Positions 32,576 to 40,551 of a DNA stretch of 64,000 bases are shown here, piece after piece. The translations under genes were made by a program, and so were the position numbers. The notes under the pieces are model-generated. The model made no database searches. It was not told the origin of the DNA and was given only the letters and a program-made list of their open reading frames with translations. Location: assembly GCA_050250665.1 (NCBI GenBank), contig JBFWOF010000035.1:1-64000 (forward strand), written 5' to 3'. The DNA comes from JADKFD01 sp050250665. GTDB taxonomy: Bacteria > Pseudomonadota > Gammaproteobacteria > Xanthomonadales > SZUA-5. Positions within the stretch are counted from its first letter, which is position 1. Each line of letters starts with the position of its first letter.

Positions 32576-35253
32576 AGCACCACTTTCAGGCGATTGTCCT
32601 CCTGTGCTGCGCGCTCGTCGCGCCAGCCAGCACGCAGGCTGCCGATGGCCCCGGCGCCAATCGACTGCACCCCGACTTTGTCGTGCTGGATGCCAATGGC
32701 GTCAATGTGCTGGACAGCGGCGCATCCCTGTCGACCATGAAGACCTGCGGTCAATGCCATGACACCGACTACATCGAGAGTCATGCCTTTCATGCCGATC
32801 TCGGCTTGAAGTCTTTCGCCGCCAACGCTGCATCCTGGGACTCCAGCCCCGGGCTGTTCGGGCGTTGGGATCCGCTGAGTTACCGATATCTGAGTCGCAG
32901 CGGCGACGAGCGTCTGGATCTGTCCACGCCCGAATGGCTGATGCAGCTGGGTGAGCGCGTGGTCGGTGGCGGCCCCGCCATGCGGTCGCGCGCCGGGGCG
33001 GCACTGCCTGACCTGCCACCGGATGGCGCCAACCCGGAGAGCACGCTGCTGGGAGACTCCGGCGAGGTCACACCGTGGGACTGGGCAGCCTCGGGTGGCA
33101 TGGAGATGAACTGCTTCCTCTGCCATCTGGAGCAGCCCAATGTCAGCGCCCGCGCCGAGGCGCTGCACCAGGGCCAGTTTGCGCGCGCCAACACGGCCAC
33201 CTTGTCGGGCTTGAACATCGTCGAGGCAGCCGGACAGGCCTGGGCCTGGAACCCGGCAGCCTTCAACGATCAGCGTGAGCTGCAGAGCAAGCTGGTGAAC
33301 ATCCAGGATCCGACCAACGCCAACTGCGCCGCCTGCCATGGCGAGGTGCACCCGGCCACGGACGAGCCCCTGACCATCAGCGCCTGCGATCTCGACTATC
33401 CGCAAACAGCCACCACCGGTCAGGTGATTGCCTCGCAGCGCATCAATGCCTCGGGGGTGAATCTGGCCGGCAAGGCGGAGCTGCACCGCTCCTGGGATAT
33501 CCATGCCGAGCGCCAACTGCAATGCACCGATTGCCATCACGCACTGAACAACCCGGCGCACCTGAGCCAGACCCAGGGCAACAATCCTGCCCATCTGCGC
33601 TACGACCCGCGCTCGCTGGAGATCAACGAGTACCTGCGTCGGCCCGATCACAACTTTGCTCGTGGCCAGAGTGCCCAGTTCAATCTGGCACCCGAATACA
33701 AGGGCACGATGCGCCGCTGCGAGAACTGCCACGACGCGGCTACCAGCCATCAGGCCTGGCTGCCCTATGTCGAAACCCATATGGCAGCGATGGCCTGCGA
33801 GACCTGTCACATTCCCAGGCTGCATGCGCCGGCCATCCAGAGCTATGACTGGACCCTGATCCGCACCGACGGCGCTGCGATCAGCAGCTGTAGAGGTGTC
33901 GAAGGTCCTCCGGGCGATGTCAGATCGCTGGTGACCGGCTACCAGCCGGTGCTGCTCCAGCGCCGCAACATCGATGGTCAGACTCTGCTGGCGCCGTACA
34001 ACCTGATCACCAGTTTCTACTGGGTATACCGGGACAGCGGCGGACAGCAGCGACCGGTGCGACTGATCGACCTGAAGCGGGCCATGCTGAAGGACGGTGC
34101 CCACGCGCCCGAGATCGTCGCCGCCTTCGATACGGACGGCGATGGCCGTCTGAGCGACACCGAACTGGTGATCGTCACGCCCGAACAGCAGCATTTGCTG
34201 CAAGCCAGGCTGAGTGCGCTGGGGCTTGTCGATGTGCACATCGAGGGGCGCGTGCAGCCCTACAGCATCAACCACAATGTCGTCCGCGGCGAAAATGCGC
34301 TGAACGACTGCCGCGCCTGCCACAACCAGGGTTCCAGGCTGACGCAGTCCATGCGTCTGGCGGATCACGCGCCGGTGCTGCCGGAATTCGTCGCCACCAC
34401 CAATGTCAGCGGCAGCGGCGAGATGATCCGCGATCAGGCCGGAGCGCTGATCTATCAACCGCAGCCCGCACAGGATGGGCTGTACATCTTTGGCGCCAGC
34501 CGCAACAGCTGGATGGACCGTCTGGGGGCCCTGGCCTTTGCCGGCACCCTGTTCGGTGTCTTCGCTCACGGCAGCCTGCGTTACCTGGCGTGGCGGCGAC
34601 GGCCGCATGGCGTGGAACACACCCGACGCGTGCGTATGTACGACGCCTATCGCCGCTTCTGGCATTGGCTGCAGGCCACCAGCATCCTGGTGTTGCTGAT
34701 GACTGGCCTGATCATCCATCGGCCGGACATCTTCAGCGCTTTTTCCTTCCGCGGCGTGATCACTCTGCACAATGTGCTGGCGGTGATTCTGGTGGTCAAC
34801 GCGGTGTTCTCGCTGTTCTATCACCTGGCGACCGAGCGCATGCGCGAATACATCCCGCGTCCGCACGGCTTCTTTGACGATTCCATTGCCCAGACCAGGT
34901 ACTACCTGTCCGGCATCTTCAAGGGCGAACCGCATCCCTTCGAGAAGAGCCCGGACGATCGCATGAACCCGATCCAGAAGCTGACCTACTTCGGCATCCT
35001 GAATGTGCTGTTGCCGCTGCAGATATTGACGGGCGTGCTGATCTGGGGCGTGCAGCGCTGGCCGGAGTTGGCCGGCAGCCTGGGCGGCTTGCCGCTGCTG
35101 GGGTCGGTGCACTCACTGGTGGCCTGGCTGTTTGCCAGTTTCATTGTTGGCCATGTGTATCTGACCACCACCGGCGCGACGCCGCTGGAGGGCATCCGCG
35201 GCATGGTGACCGGTTACGAGGAAGTCGAGGATCACCCCGGGAAATCGCAGTGA
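32572..35253 (+). CDS. Heptaheme cytochrome c fused to a membrane cytochrome b domain
   Basis: An 893-residue fusion. After a signal peptide come seven CxxCH motifs (residues 59, 181, 252, 318, 383, 409, 580) in a ~640-residue periplasmic part. This part contains an EF-hand-type loop (DTDGDGRLSDTE, residues 520-531). From about residue 645 there are roughly five membrane segments, four forming a cytochrome b561/formate-dehydrogenase-gamma-like bundle with His ligands (FWHWLQ, TLHNVL, FYHLAT, SVHSLV...GHVY). It would link a quinone or membrane electron pool to the octaheme enzyme, with which it is translationally coupled (ATGA). Direction of electron flow is unknown. Confidence 0.9.
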   Translation: MKHHFQAIVLLCCALVAPASTQAADGPGANRLHPDFVVLDANGVNVLDSGASLSTMKTCGQCHDTDYIESHAFHADLGLKSFAANAASWDSSPGLFGRWDPLSYRYLSRSGDERLDLSTPEWLMQLGERVVGGGPAMRSRAGAALPDLPPDGANPESTLLGDSGEVTPWDWAASGGMEMNCFLCHLEQPNVSARAEALHQGQFARANTATLSGLNIVEAAGQAWAWNPAAFNDQRELQSKLVNIQDPTNANCAACHGEVHPATDEPLTISACDLDYPQTATTGQVIASQRINASGVNLAGKAELHRSWDIHAERQLQCTDCHHALNNPAHLSQTQGNNPAHLRYDPRSLEINEYLRRPDHNFARGQSAQFNLAPEYKGTMRRCENCHDAATSHQAWLPYVETHMAAMACETCHIPRLHAPAIQSYDWTLIRTDGAAISSCRGVEGPPGDVRSLVTGYQPVLLQRRNIDGQTLLAPYNLITSFYWVYRDSGGQQRPVRLIDLKRAMLKDGAHAPEIVAAFDTDGDGRLSDTELVIVTPEQQHLLQARLSALGLVDVHIEGRVQPYSINHNVVRGENALNDCRACHNQGSRLTQSMRLADHAPVLPEFVATTNVSGSGEMIRDQAGALIYQPQPAQDGLYIFGASRNSWMDRLGALAFAGTLFGVFAHGSLRYLAWRRRPHGVEHTRRVRMYDAYRRFWHWLQATSILVLLMTGLIIHRPDIFSAFSFRGVITLHNVLAVILVVNAVFSLFYHLATERMREYIPRPHGFFDDSIAQTRYYLSGIFKGEPHPFEKSPDDRMNPIQKLTYFGILNVLLPLQILTGVLIWGVQRWPELAGSLGGLPLLGSVHSLVAWLFASFIVGHVYLTTTGATPLEGIRGMVTGYEEVEDHPGKSQ

Positions 35254-35322
35254 TGAAGCGAGGAATACGGCCCCGGCTGTGGCGAAAGCGGCAGTCCCGG
35301 GCAATCAACGAGGAGTAGCGTG

Positions 35323-35868
35323 ATGGCGATGAGATTCATCCAGGCGGTCTTCAAGCGGCAGGAAAAGCCCTATGTGCATCCCTATCTGGCTGGTGCCATC
35401 CTGGGTGTCGTGCTGTTTCTGGCTTTTCTGCTGACTGGCAACGGACTCGGCTCATCGGGGGCCACCAGCCGCATCGATGCGGCCCTGGTCGACATGGTGG
35501 CGCCCGCCCACGTCGACAACAATCCCTATCTGCTGAAAATGGCCGGAGGCGACAAGAACCCGCTGGACGACTGGATCGTGCCGGTGTTCCTGGGCGCCTT
35601 GCTCGGTGGCTTCAGCTCCGGCGCGCTGAATGGACGCCTGCGCCTGACCACGACCAAGGGCCCGAACATCTCCAACGGCATGCGCTGGCTGATGTCATTT
35701 CTGGGCGGCGTGATCTTCCTCTACGGCGCCCGTATGGCCCGCGGCTGTACCTCGGGGCAGGCACTGTCCGGCGGCGCCACGCTGGCTGCCGGCTCGTGGG
35801 TGATCATGTTTTCGATCTTTGCCGGCGCCTACGCGCTGGCCTATTTCGTGCGCCGTCTGTGGCTGTAG
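35323..35868 (+). CDS. YeeE/YedE family protein (first of pair 3)
   Basis: A 181-residue membrane protein with RMARGCTSGQALSG (Cys142). It is close in pattern to the first half of pair 1, including a TGNGLGSSGATSR segment after the first helix and NNPYLL...NPLDDW. An AGGAG site precedes the ATG at 35323. It lies about 70 bp after the heptaheme/cytochrome b gene, which suggests transport of the octaheme enzyme's substrate or product. Confidence 0.88.
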   Translation: MAMRFIQAVFKRQEKPYVHPYLAGAILGVVLFLAFLLTGNGLGSSGATSRIDAALVDMVAPAHVDNNPYLLKMAGGDKNPLDDWIVPVFLGALLGGFSSGALNGRLRLTTTKGPNISNGMRWLMSFLGGVIFLYGARMARGCTSGQALSGGATLAAGSWVIMFSIFAGAYALAYFVRRLWL

Positions 35869-35898
35869 CGCGGCTACGCAACGATTGAGGAGAAGGTC

Positions 35899-37200
35899 AT
35901 GCATTTTCCACTGGAAGCATTCGGCGCCGTCAGCGCCAGCAATCCGTGGACCTATCTGGTGTTCGGCGCCATCGGCTATGCCTTCGGGTTCACGCTGGAG
36001 ATGGCGGGATTCGGCGATTCCCGAAAACTCGCCGGCCAGTTCTATTTCCGGGAACTGACGGTCTTCAAGGTCATGTTCACGGCCATCGCGGTGGCCATGG
36101 TCCTGATCTGGGGGGCGGTGGGACTGGGGTGGCTGGATTTCAGCCAGGTCTGGGTCAATCCCACCTATCTGGGATCGGGCATCGTGGGCGGACTGATCAT
36201 GGGGGTCGGCTTCATCGTCGGCGGCTTCTGCCCAACCACCTCGCTGGCCTCGGCATCCACCGGCAAGATCGATGGCATGTTCTTCATGCTAGGCGGCTTC
36301 GTCGGTGCCTTCCTGTTTGCCGAGACCCAGGGCTCCTACGACCACTGGTACAACCACGCCGGCTATTACGGGCGGCTGACCCTGGATCAGGTGTTCGGCA
36401 TTCCGGCACCGGTGATCGTGCTGATCGTGGTCTGCGCGGCGCTGTTCTTCTTCTGGGGTAGCGAGCGCGTCGAGCACGCGGTTGCCGGCAAGAACCTGGC
36501 TGCAGAACCGGGTATCCGCAAGTTCGGCGCTGCAGGTCTGTTGGCGGCGGCGCTGATGGTGCTGCTGATCGGCAGTCCGACACTGGACGATCGCTACCAG
36601 AAACTCAGCTTCCAGCGTACCGAAACCATCGAGCAGGAGAACGCCGAAGCGCTGACCTCGACCCGGGTCTACAGCGCCGACGAAATGCTGGCGAAGCGCC
36701 TGGTGTTCACCTCGCCAGCCGAAGCCTTCAAGGCCCGCTACAACCAGGCGGTCAAACCGATCTTCCTGGATGTGCGCCGGGAATCCGACTACAACCTCTA
36801 CCACATCGCCGATTCCATCAGCGCGCCGCTGGAGAGCCTGGCCGGGCGCGTGCCCGAGCTACTGGCCGAGCCGCCCGGAAATACGGTCATCGTGACCATC
36901 AGCAACGACGAGTCCGCGGCCGTCGCCGCCTGGAAGCTGCTGGTGGCATCGGGCGTGCCCAATGTCTACGTGCTCGAGGGCGGTATCAATCGCTGGATCG
37001 CGTTTTTCGGCAAGGAGGACAGCCTGTTGCAGCCGCTGGTCGATGCTGCCGATGACGAACTCGGCTACGCCTTCAAGGCCGCGCTCGGCAGTCGCTATCC
37101 CTCCTGCGCGCCTGACCCGATAGCACACGAACGTCTGGAGTTCGATCCGCGCATCGTGCTGCAGCTCAAACGCGACAAGTCCGGTGGTGGCTGCGGGTAG
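35899..37200 (+). CDS. YeeE/YedE transporter fused to a Cys-less rhodanese domain (second of pair 3)
   Basis: A 433-residue protein. The N-terminal ~190 residues are the second YeeE/YedE half with GGFCPTTSLASAS (Cys111). After a further hydrophobic segment (about residues 212-230) comes a rhodanese-like domain (FLDVRRESDYNLYHIADS...YVLEGGINRWI). At the active loop it reads VTISNDESAA (about residues 332-341), so the catalytic Cys is missing. The C-terminus is LQLKRDKSGGGCG, a flexible tail with a penultimate Cys resembling a swinging-arm sulfur carrier. The fusion suggests direct hand-over of sulfur from the transporter. It ends the otr operon. Confidence 0.87.
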   Translation: MHFPLEAFGAVSASNPWTYLVFGAIGYAFGFTLEMAGFGDSRKLAGQFYFRELTVFKVMFTAIAVAMVLIWGAVGLGWLDFSQVWVNPTYLGSGIVGGLIMGVGFIVGGFCPTTSLASASTGKIDGMFFMLGGFVGAFLFAETQGSYDHWYNHAGYYGRLTLDQVFGIPAPVIVLIVVCAALFFFWGSERVEHAVAGKNLAAEPGIRKFGAAGLLAAALMVLLIGSPTLDDRYQKLSFQRTETIEQENAEALTSTRVYSADEMLAKRLVFTSPAEAFKARYNQAVKPIFLDVRRESDYNLYHIADSISAPLESLAGRVPELLAEPPGNTVIVTISNDESAAVAAWKLLVASGVPNVYVLEGGINRWIAFFGKEDSLLQPLVDAADDELGYAFKAALGSRYPSCAPDPIAHERLEFDPRIVLQLKRDKSGGGCG

Positions 37201-37762
37201 AGCTGGTGTCGGTGGTGGGTGTCGGTGCCGGATGAGAGTTCCGATCGCCCCTGGCGGCGCGCTGGTTCGCGGATCAAACAAGGGGCAGGGGGCAGGGGGC
37301 AGGGTACCCATCTCGCCGCCCGGTCAGAACGATGTGGTGGGCTCGGAGCGAATTTGAGGAGGGCCGCGCGCCTGCGCGGCCGCTCTTGATCTCCGGGCAT
37401 TGAAAAGCGGCGCCGCAGCGCGGCGCCCTCCACATCGACCGCCCGCAATCCCGCGCCCTCTCGCGTACATGTGATTCATGGAGAGCCGCTTGTATAGGCC
37501 CGACACTTGGCGCGACTCGCGTTACTTCTCGCCCACTAGCGGACGGGAGCTCCAACGCGGAGAACGCCGAGAACCGCAGAGAACACAGAGAGAACCCCGT
37601 ACGAAACTGCTTTGCTTCTCTCCGCGTGCTCTCTGCTTTTCCTTCGCGTTCTCTGCGTCCAGCTTCTGATGTCAACCCGCTCAGGTTCTGGATTATCGCG
37701 GGTAACATTCGTGACGCGAGGTCAATCCAGGTAAACACTGCCAGCCGTTGGGCACGCTGCGC
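37201..37762. repeat. Repeat-rich spacer of about 560 bp
   Basis: It contains a G-rich run (GGGGCAGGGGGCAGGGGGCA, about 37281-37305). It also contains the GC-rich element in inverted orientation (37356-37433) and a segment rich in GAGAACGCCGAGAA/AGAGAACAC type repeats with their inverted partners (about 37555-37665). A GTTGGGCACGCTGCGC repeat at about 37746 also recurs near 60390-60450. No gene is credible. Confidence 0.75.
37356..37433 (-). repeat. GC-rich dispersed element, copy 3 (inverted)
   Basis: AGGAGGGCCGCGCGCCTGCG at one end and GGCGCCGCAGCGCGGCGCCC at the other match copies at 3418-3490 and 14040-14116 in reverse. The centre differs between copies, while the palindromic ends are kept. 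Confidence 0.75.
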
Positions 37763-38317
37763 TTAGCCCAACCTACCATTCAAGGTCCGTGCGCAGGGTG
37801 GGGCCGATGTCAGGGCCATGGCGTACTGGCACAGCTCGTCATCCTCGGGTTTCACCCGATAGCGCTGCTCCAGTTGCATGCCCAGCTGCTCCAGCAGATG
37901 TCTGGAGCGGATGTTTTCGGGCGAGGTGATGGCCAGCAGCCGGGTCATCCCGAATTGCTCGCGTGCCATTTTCACGCAGGCGCGGGCGGCTTCCAGCGCG
38001 TAGCCAACGCCGGCATATTGGGGCAGCAAGGCGTAGCCGAGGTCCGGCTCGGGCAGGGTCTCGCGCTGGAGCAGGCCGCAGAGGCCGATCAACTGTTGGT
38101 CGACCTTGCGCTCGATGGCGTAGAGCCCGAATCCGTAGCGTTGGTACATCTCGAGCGGACCTTTGCGCAGATATTCCTGGGCATCGGCCAGCGTGCGCAC
38201 GCCGCGATCGCCGATGCCCGCCAGCCAGGTCGGATCATTGACCAGCTTGAAGATGAATTCGGCATCGGCCAGTTCCAGCCGCCGCAGGATCAAGCGATGG
38301 GTTTCGGCTACAGGCAT
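37763..38317 (-). CDS. GNAT N-acetyltransferase, RimJ/RimL-like
   Basis: A 184-residue acetyltransferase. TERs of the family are visible: start ETHRLILRRLELADAEFIFK, core GLCGLLQRETLPEPDLGYAL, and the acetyl-CoA loop PQYAGVGYALEAARA, then ITSPENIRSRHLLEQLGM. It acetylates a protein N-terminus or small molecule; the substrate cannot be told. It is a single gene next to a MITE-like element. The 3' end borders a dispersed repeat, which may have altered the last residues. Confidence 0.87.
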   Translation of the reverse strand: MPVAETHRLILRRLELADAEFIFKLVNDPTWLAGIGDRGVRTLADAQEYLRKGPLEMYQRYGFGLYAIERKVDQQLIGLCGLLQRETLPEPDLGYALLPQYAGVGYALEAARACVKMAREQFGMTRLLAITSPENIRSRHLLEQLGMQLEQRYRVKPEDDELCQYAMALTSAPPCARTLNGRLG

Positions 38318-38385
38318 CCGATCTGCTCCAGGGGCTGCGACTCCTGCCGCTCATGGTAGATCAGTGCGCGCAGTTGCGCTGAGGG

Positions 38386-38550
38386 CTAGCGGGGTGTCCC
38401 GCAATTAGGTTGAAGAGATTTCTGATGGATTTTGACCAGAGGCAAGGCGCGAGAAGGAGTCATAGCAGGGCTATGGCGACGACGAGCAACGCAGCATTCG
38501 GGGCAAAAGACACGGAAATGGTTAAAGGTAATTGTGGGACACCCCGCTAG
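38386..38550. mobile_element. 165-bp MITE-like element with 22-bp terminal inverted repeats
   Basis: The ends CTAGCGGGGTGTCCCGCAAT... and ...TGTGGGACACCCCGCTAG are inverted copies over 22 bp with one mismatch. The interior is AT-richer and non-coding (TTTTGACCAGAGGCAAGGCG and so on). It carries no ORF. The right end supplies the TAG stop codon of the minus-strand HAD gene. No second copy is in the window, so mobility is inferred from structure alone. Confidence 0.8.
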
Positions 38551-39230
38551 ATCGACTCGACGTAATCGGCAAGCTGTGCCAGACAGCTGACCGTATGCGG
38601 TGGAGTCCCGCCGAGCTGCCAGCCCAGCGACTCGCGGTCCAGCCACACCGCATGCAGGCCCGCACCGAGCGCGCCGAGCACGTCCTGCTCGGGATGGTCG
38701 CCGACATGCAGGGTTTCGCCGGGGATACTGCCCGCCAAGGCGCAGGCGGCGTGGAATATGCCGGGGTCCGGCTTGGCCGCGCCGTGACTGCGGGCCGTGA
38801 TCTGCGCCCGGAACAAGCGCTTCAGACCCACCCGGTCCAGACAGGCGTTGCCGTTGGTCAGTGATACCAGTGGCGCCCGCCGAGCCAGTCTCTCCAGGGC
38901 GTCGCCCACTTCCGGGTAGAGCTCAACCCGATTGCGCGCGGCGTAGAACACTTCGAAGGCCTCGTTGACCTCGCGCTCGCCATAGCCATAAGGCGTCAGT
39001 GCGGCACGCAGGCAGAGCATGCGCAGCGTGGTGAAGTCATGGCCAAGCTCCGGATGTTCCAGGAAGGTACGGTCGCGCAGGCGCCGCATCTCCACGATCG
39101 GCAGGGCCGCAGCCACTTCCGGACAGTTCTGCTCGAACCACTGTTGCAGGGCCAGATCGGCCCGTTCCATGACCGGGGCTATCGGCCACAGGGTGTCGTC
39201 CAGATCCAGCGTGATGGCGGTGATTTTCAT
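38547..39230 (-). CDS. HAD-superfamily hydrolase (subfamily IA, YigB-like)
   Basis: A 227-residue phosphatase starting at the ATG at 39230. Motif I is LDLDDTLW (nucleophile Asp9, acid Asp11), motif II SLTNGN, motif III lysine in GAAKPDPGIF, and motif IV VGDHPEQD. Related proteins dephosphorylate FMN or other small phosphates. Its last residues YVESI end at a TAG that belongs to the terminal repeat of the MITE-like element, so the original C-terminus may have been slightly different. Confidence 0.9.
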   Translation of the reverse strand: MKITAITLDLDDTLWPIAPVMERADLALQQWFEQNCPEVAAALPIVEMRRLRDRTFLEHPELGHDFTTLRMLCLRAALTPYGYGEREVNEAFEVFYAARNRVELYPEVGDALERLARRAPLVSLTNGNACLDRVGLKRLFRAQITARSHGAAKPDPGIFHAACALAGSIPGETLHVGDHPEQDVLGALGAGLHAVWLDRESLGWQLGGTPPHTVSCLAQLADYVESI

Positions 39231-39390
39231 GTCGCGATTGTAGCGTTGGCTTGCTGACGGCGGTGGGAACGATTCGGTGGCGCCGCAGTTCGGAGCGCCC
39301 ATTGGCGACTCGGGGATGCAGTGATCCGGACCCAAAATCGAAACATCGTCGACCTAAGCTCGTCAGGAACTTCCGCCAGAAGACGACTGC

Positions 39391-40551
39391 ATGAAAATCG
39401 CGCATCGCGCTTACGACGCCTGGTTTCGCAAGGTTCATGGCTCGCGCCTGATCTACAACACCTGCTGGGAGGATCCGCGCGCCGATCGCCAGCTGCTGGG
39501 CATCCAGTCCGGCGACCGCATCGTCATGATCACCAGCGCCGGCTGCAATACCCTGGACTATCTGCTGGATGATCCGGCCCGCATCGACTGCGTGGACATG
39601 AATCCACGCCAGAATGCGCTGCTGGAACTGAAGCTGGCGGTATTGGCCGAAGGCGACCATTCGCTGCTGTTCCAGCTCTTCGGGCGTGGTAACCACCCGG
39701 ATTTTGCGGCTGTCTATCCGGCCCTGCGCCCGCATCTGTCGGCGTCGGCGCAAAGGCATTGGGATCGCAGCCGGAATGCCTTCAGCCCGCGTGGACGTGG
39801 CTCCTTCTATTTCCGCGGCGCCTCCGGCGATGTGGCCTGGTGGGTGCGGACCATGCTCCGCACCCTGCAGCCACGTCTCTGGCGCGAGATCTGCGGTCTG
39901 CTCGAAGCCACGAATCTGGCGGAGCAGCGCGAGCGCTATGCCCGTATCGAGCCACGTCTCTGGGGTCCGCTGCTGCGCTGGGCAGCTCGCCAGCCGGCGG
40001 TGCTGACGCTGCTGGGCGTGCCGCGGGCGCAGCGCAATCTGATCGAAGCCCAGTATCCGGGTGGCGTCAATTGCTATATCGAAGACAAGCTGCGCTATCT
40101 GCTGACCGAGTTGCCCATCCAGGAGAACTACTTCTGGCGGGTCTATCTGCTCGGCGCCTACAGCGAGCAGTGTTGCCCGAACTATCTGCGTCCGGAGCAT
40201 TTCGCGACCCTGGCGCAACGTGGCGATCGGGTCCGTACGCATACCTCGACCCTGTCTGAATTTCTGGCGCAGGCCAATGCCCGTTTCGACCAGTTCGTGC
40301 TGCTCGATCACCAGGACTGGATGGCGGCACACAGCCCGGAGTTGCTCGATGACGAGTGGAATCTGTTGATCGGGTGCAGCGCCACGGACGCCCGCGTGCT
40401 GATGCGATCAGCCGGGCTCTCGATCGATTTCCTGCCCGAATTCGCGCAGGCCAGGCTGCAGGCTCACCCGGATGACTGCGCGCACTGGCATCGTCTGGAC
40501 CGCGTCGGCACCTATGGCAGTGTGCTTTGCGCCACGGTGGCCGCGGCATGA
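39391..40551 (+). CDS. btaA: BtaA, diacylglycerol 3-amino-3-carboxypropyltransferase
   Basis: A 386-residue enzyme of the BtaA family (betaine lipid synthesis). It shows YNTCWEDPRADRQLL near the start, the SAM-binding segment MITSAGCNTLDYLLDDP followed by VDMNPRQNALLELK, and the C-terminal SEQCCPNYLRPE region. It transfers the aminocarboxypropyl group of SAM to diacylglycerol, giving diacylglyceryl homoserine. The coupled btaB gene would finish the betaine lipid DGTS. Such lipids often replace phospholipids when phosphate is scarce. Confidence 0.9.
   Translation: MKIAHRAYDAWFRKVHGSRLIYNTCWEDPRADRQLLGIQSGDRIVMITSAGCNTLDYLLDDPARIDCVDMNPRQNALLELKLAVLAEGDHSLLFQLFGRGNHPDFAAVYPALRPHLSASAQRHWDRSRNAFSPRGRGSFYFRGASGDVAWWVRTMLRTLQPRLWREICGLLEATNLAEQRERYARIEPRLWGPLLRWAARQPAVLTLLGVPRAQRNLIEAQYPGGVNCYIEDKLRYLLTELPIQENYFWRVYLLGAYSEQCCPNYLRPEHFATLAQRGDRVRTHTSTLSEFLAQANARFDQFVLLDHQDWMAAHSPELLDDEWNLLIGCSATDARVLMRSAGLSIDFLPEFAQARLQAHPDDCAHWHRLDRVGTYGSVLCATVAAA

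Noticed and set aside
32416..35112. Minus-strand frame of 898 residues
   Set aside because: It mirrors the heptaheme/cytochrome b gene and has no motifs of its own.
35899..37200. Active rhodanese domain in the YeeE/YedE fusion
   Set aside because: The loop has no Cys, so normal sulfurtransferase chemistry at that site is not supported.
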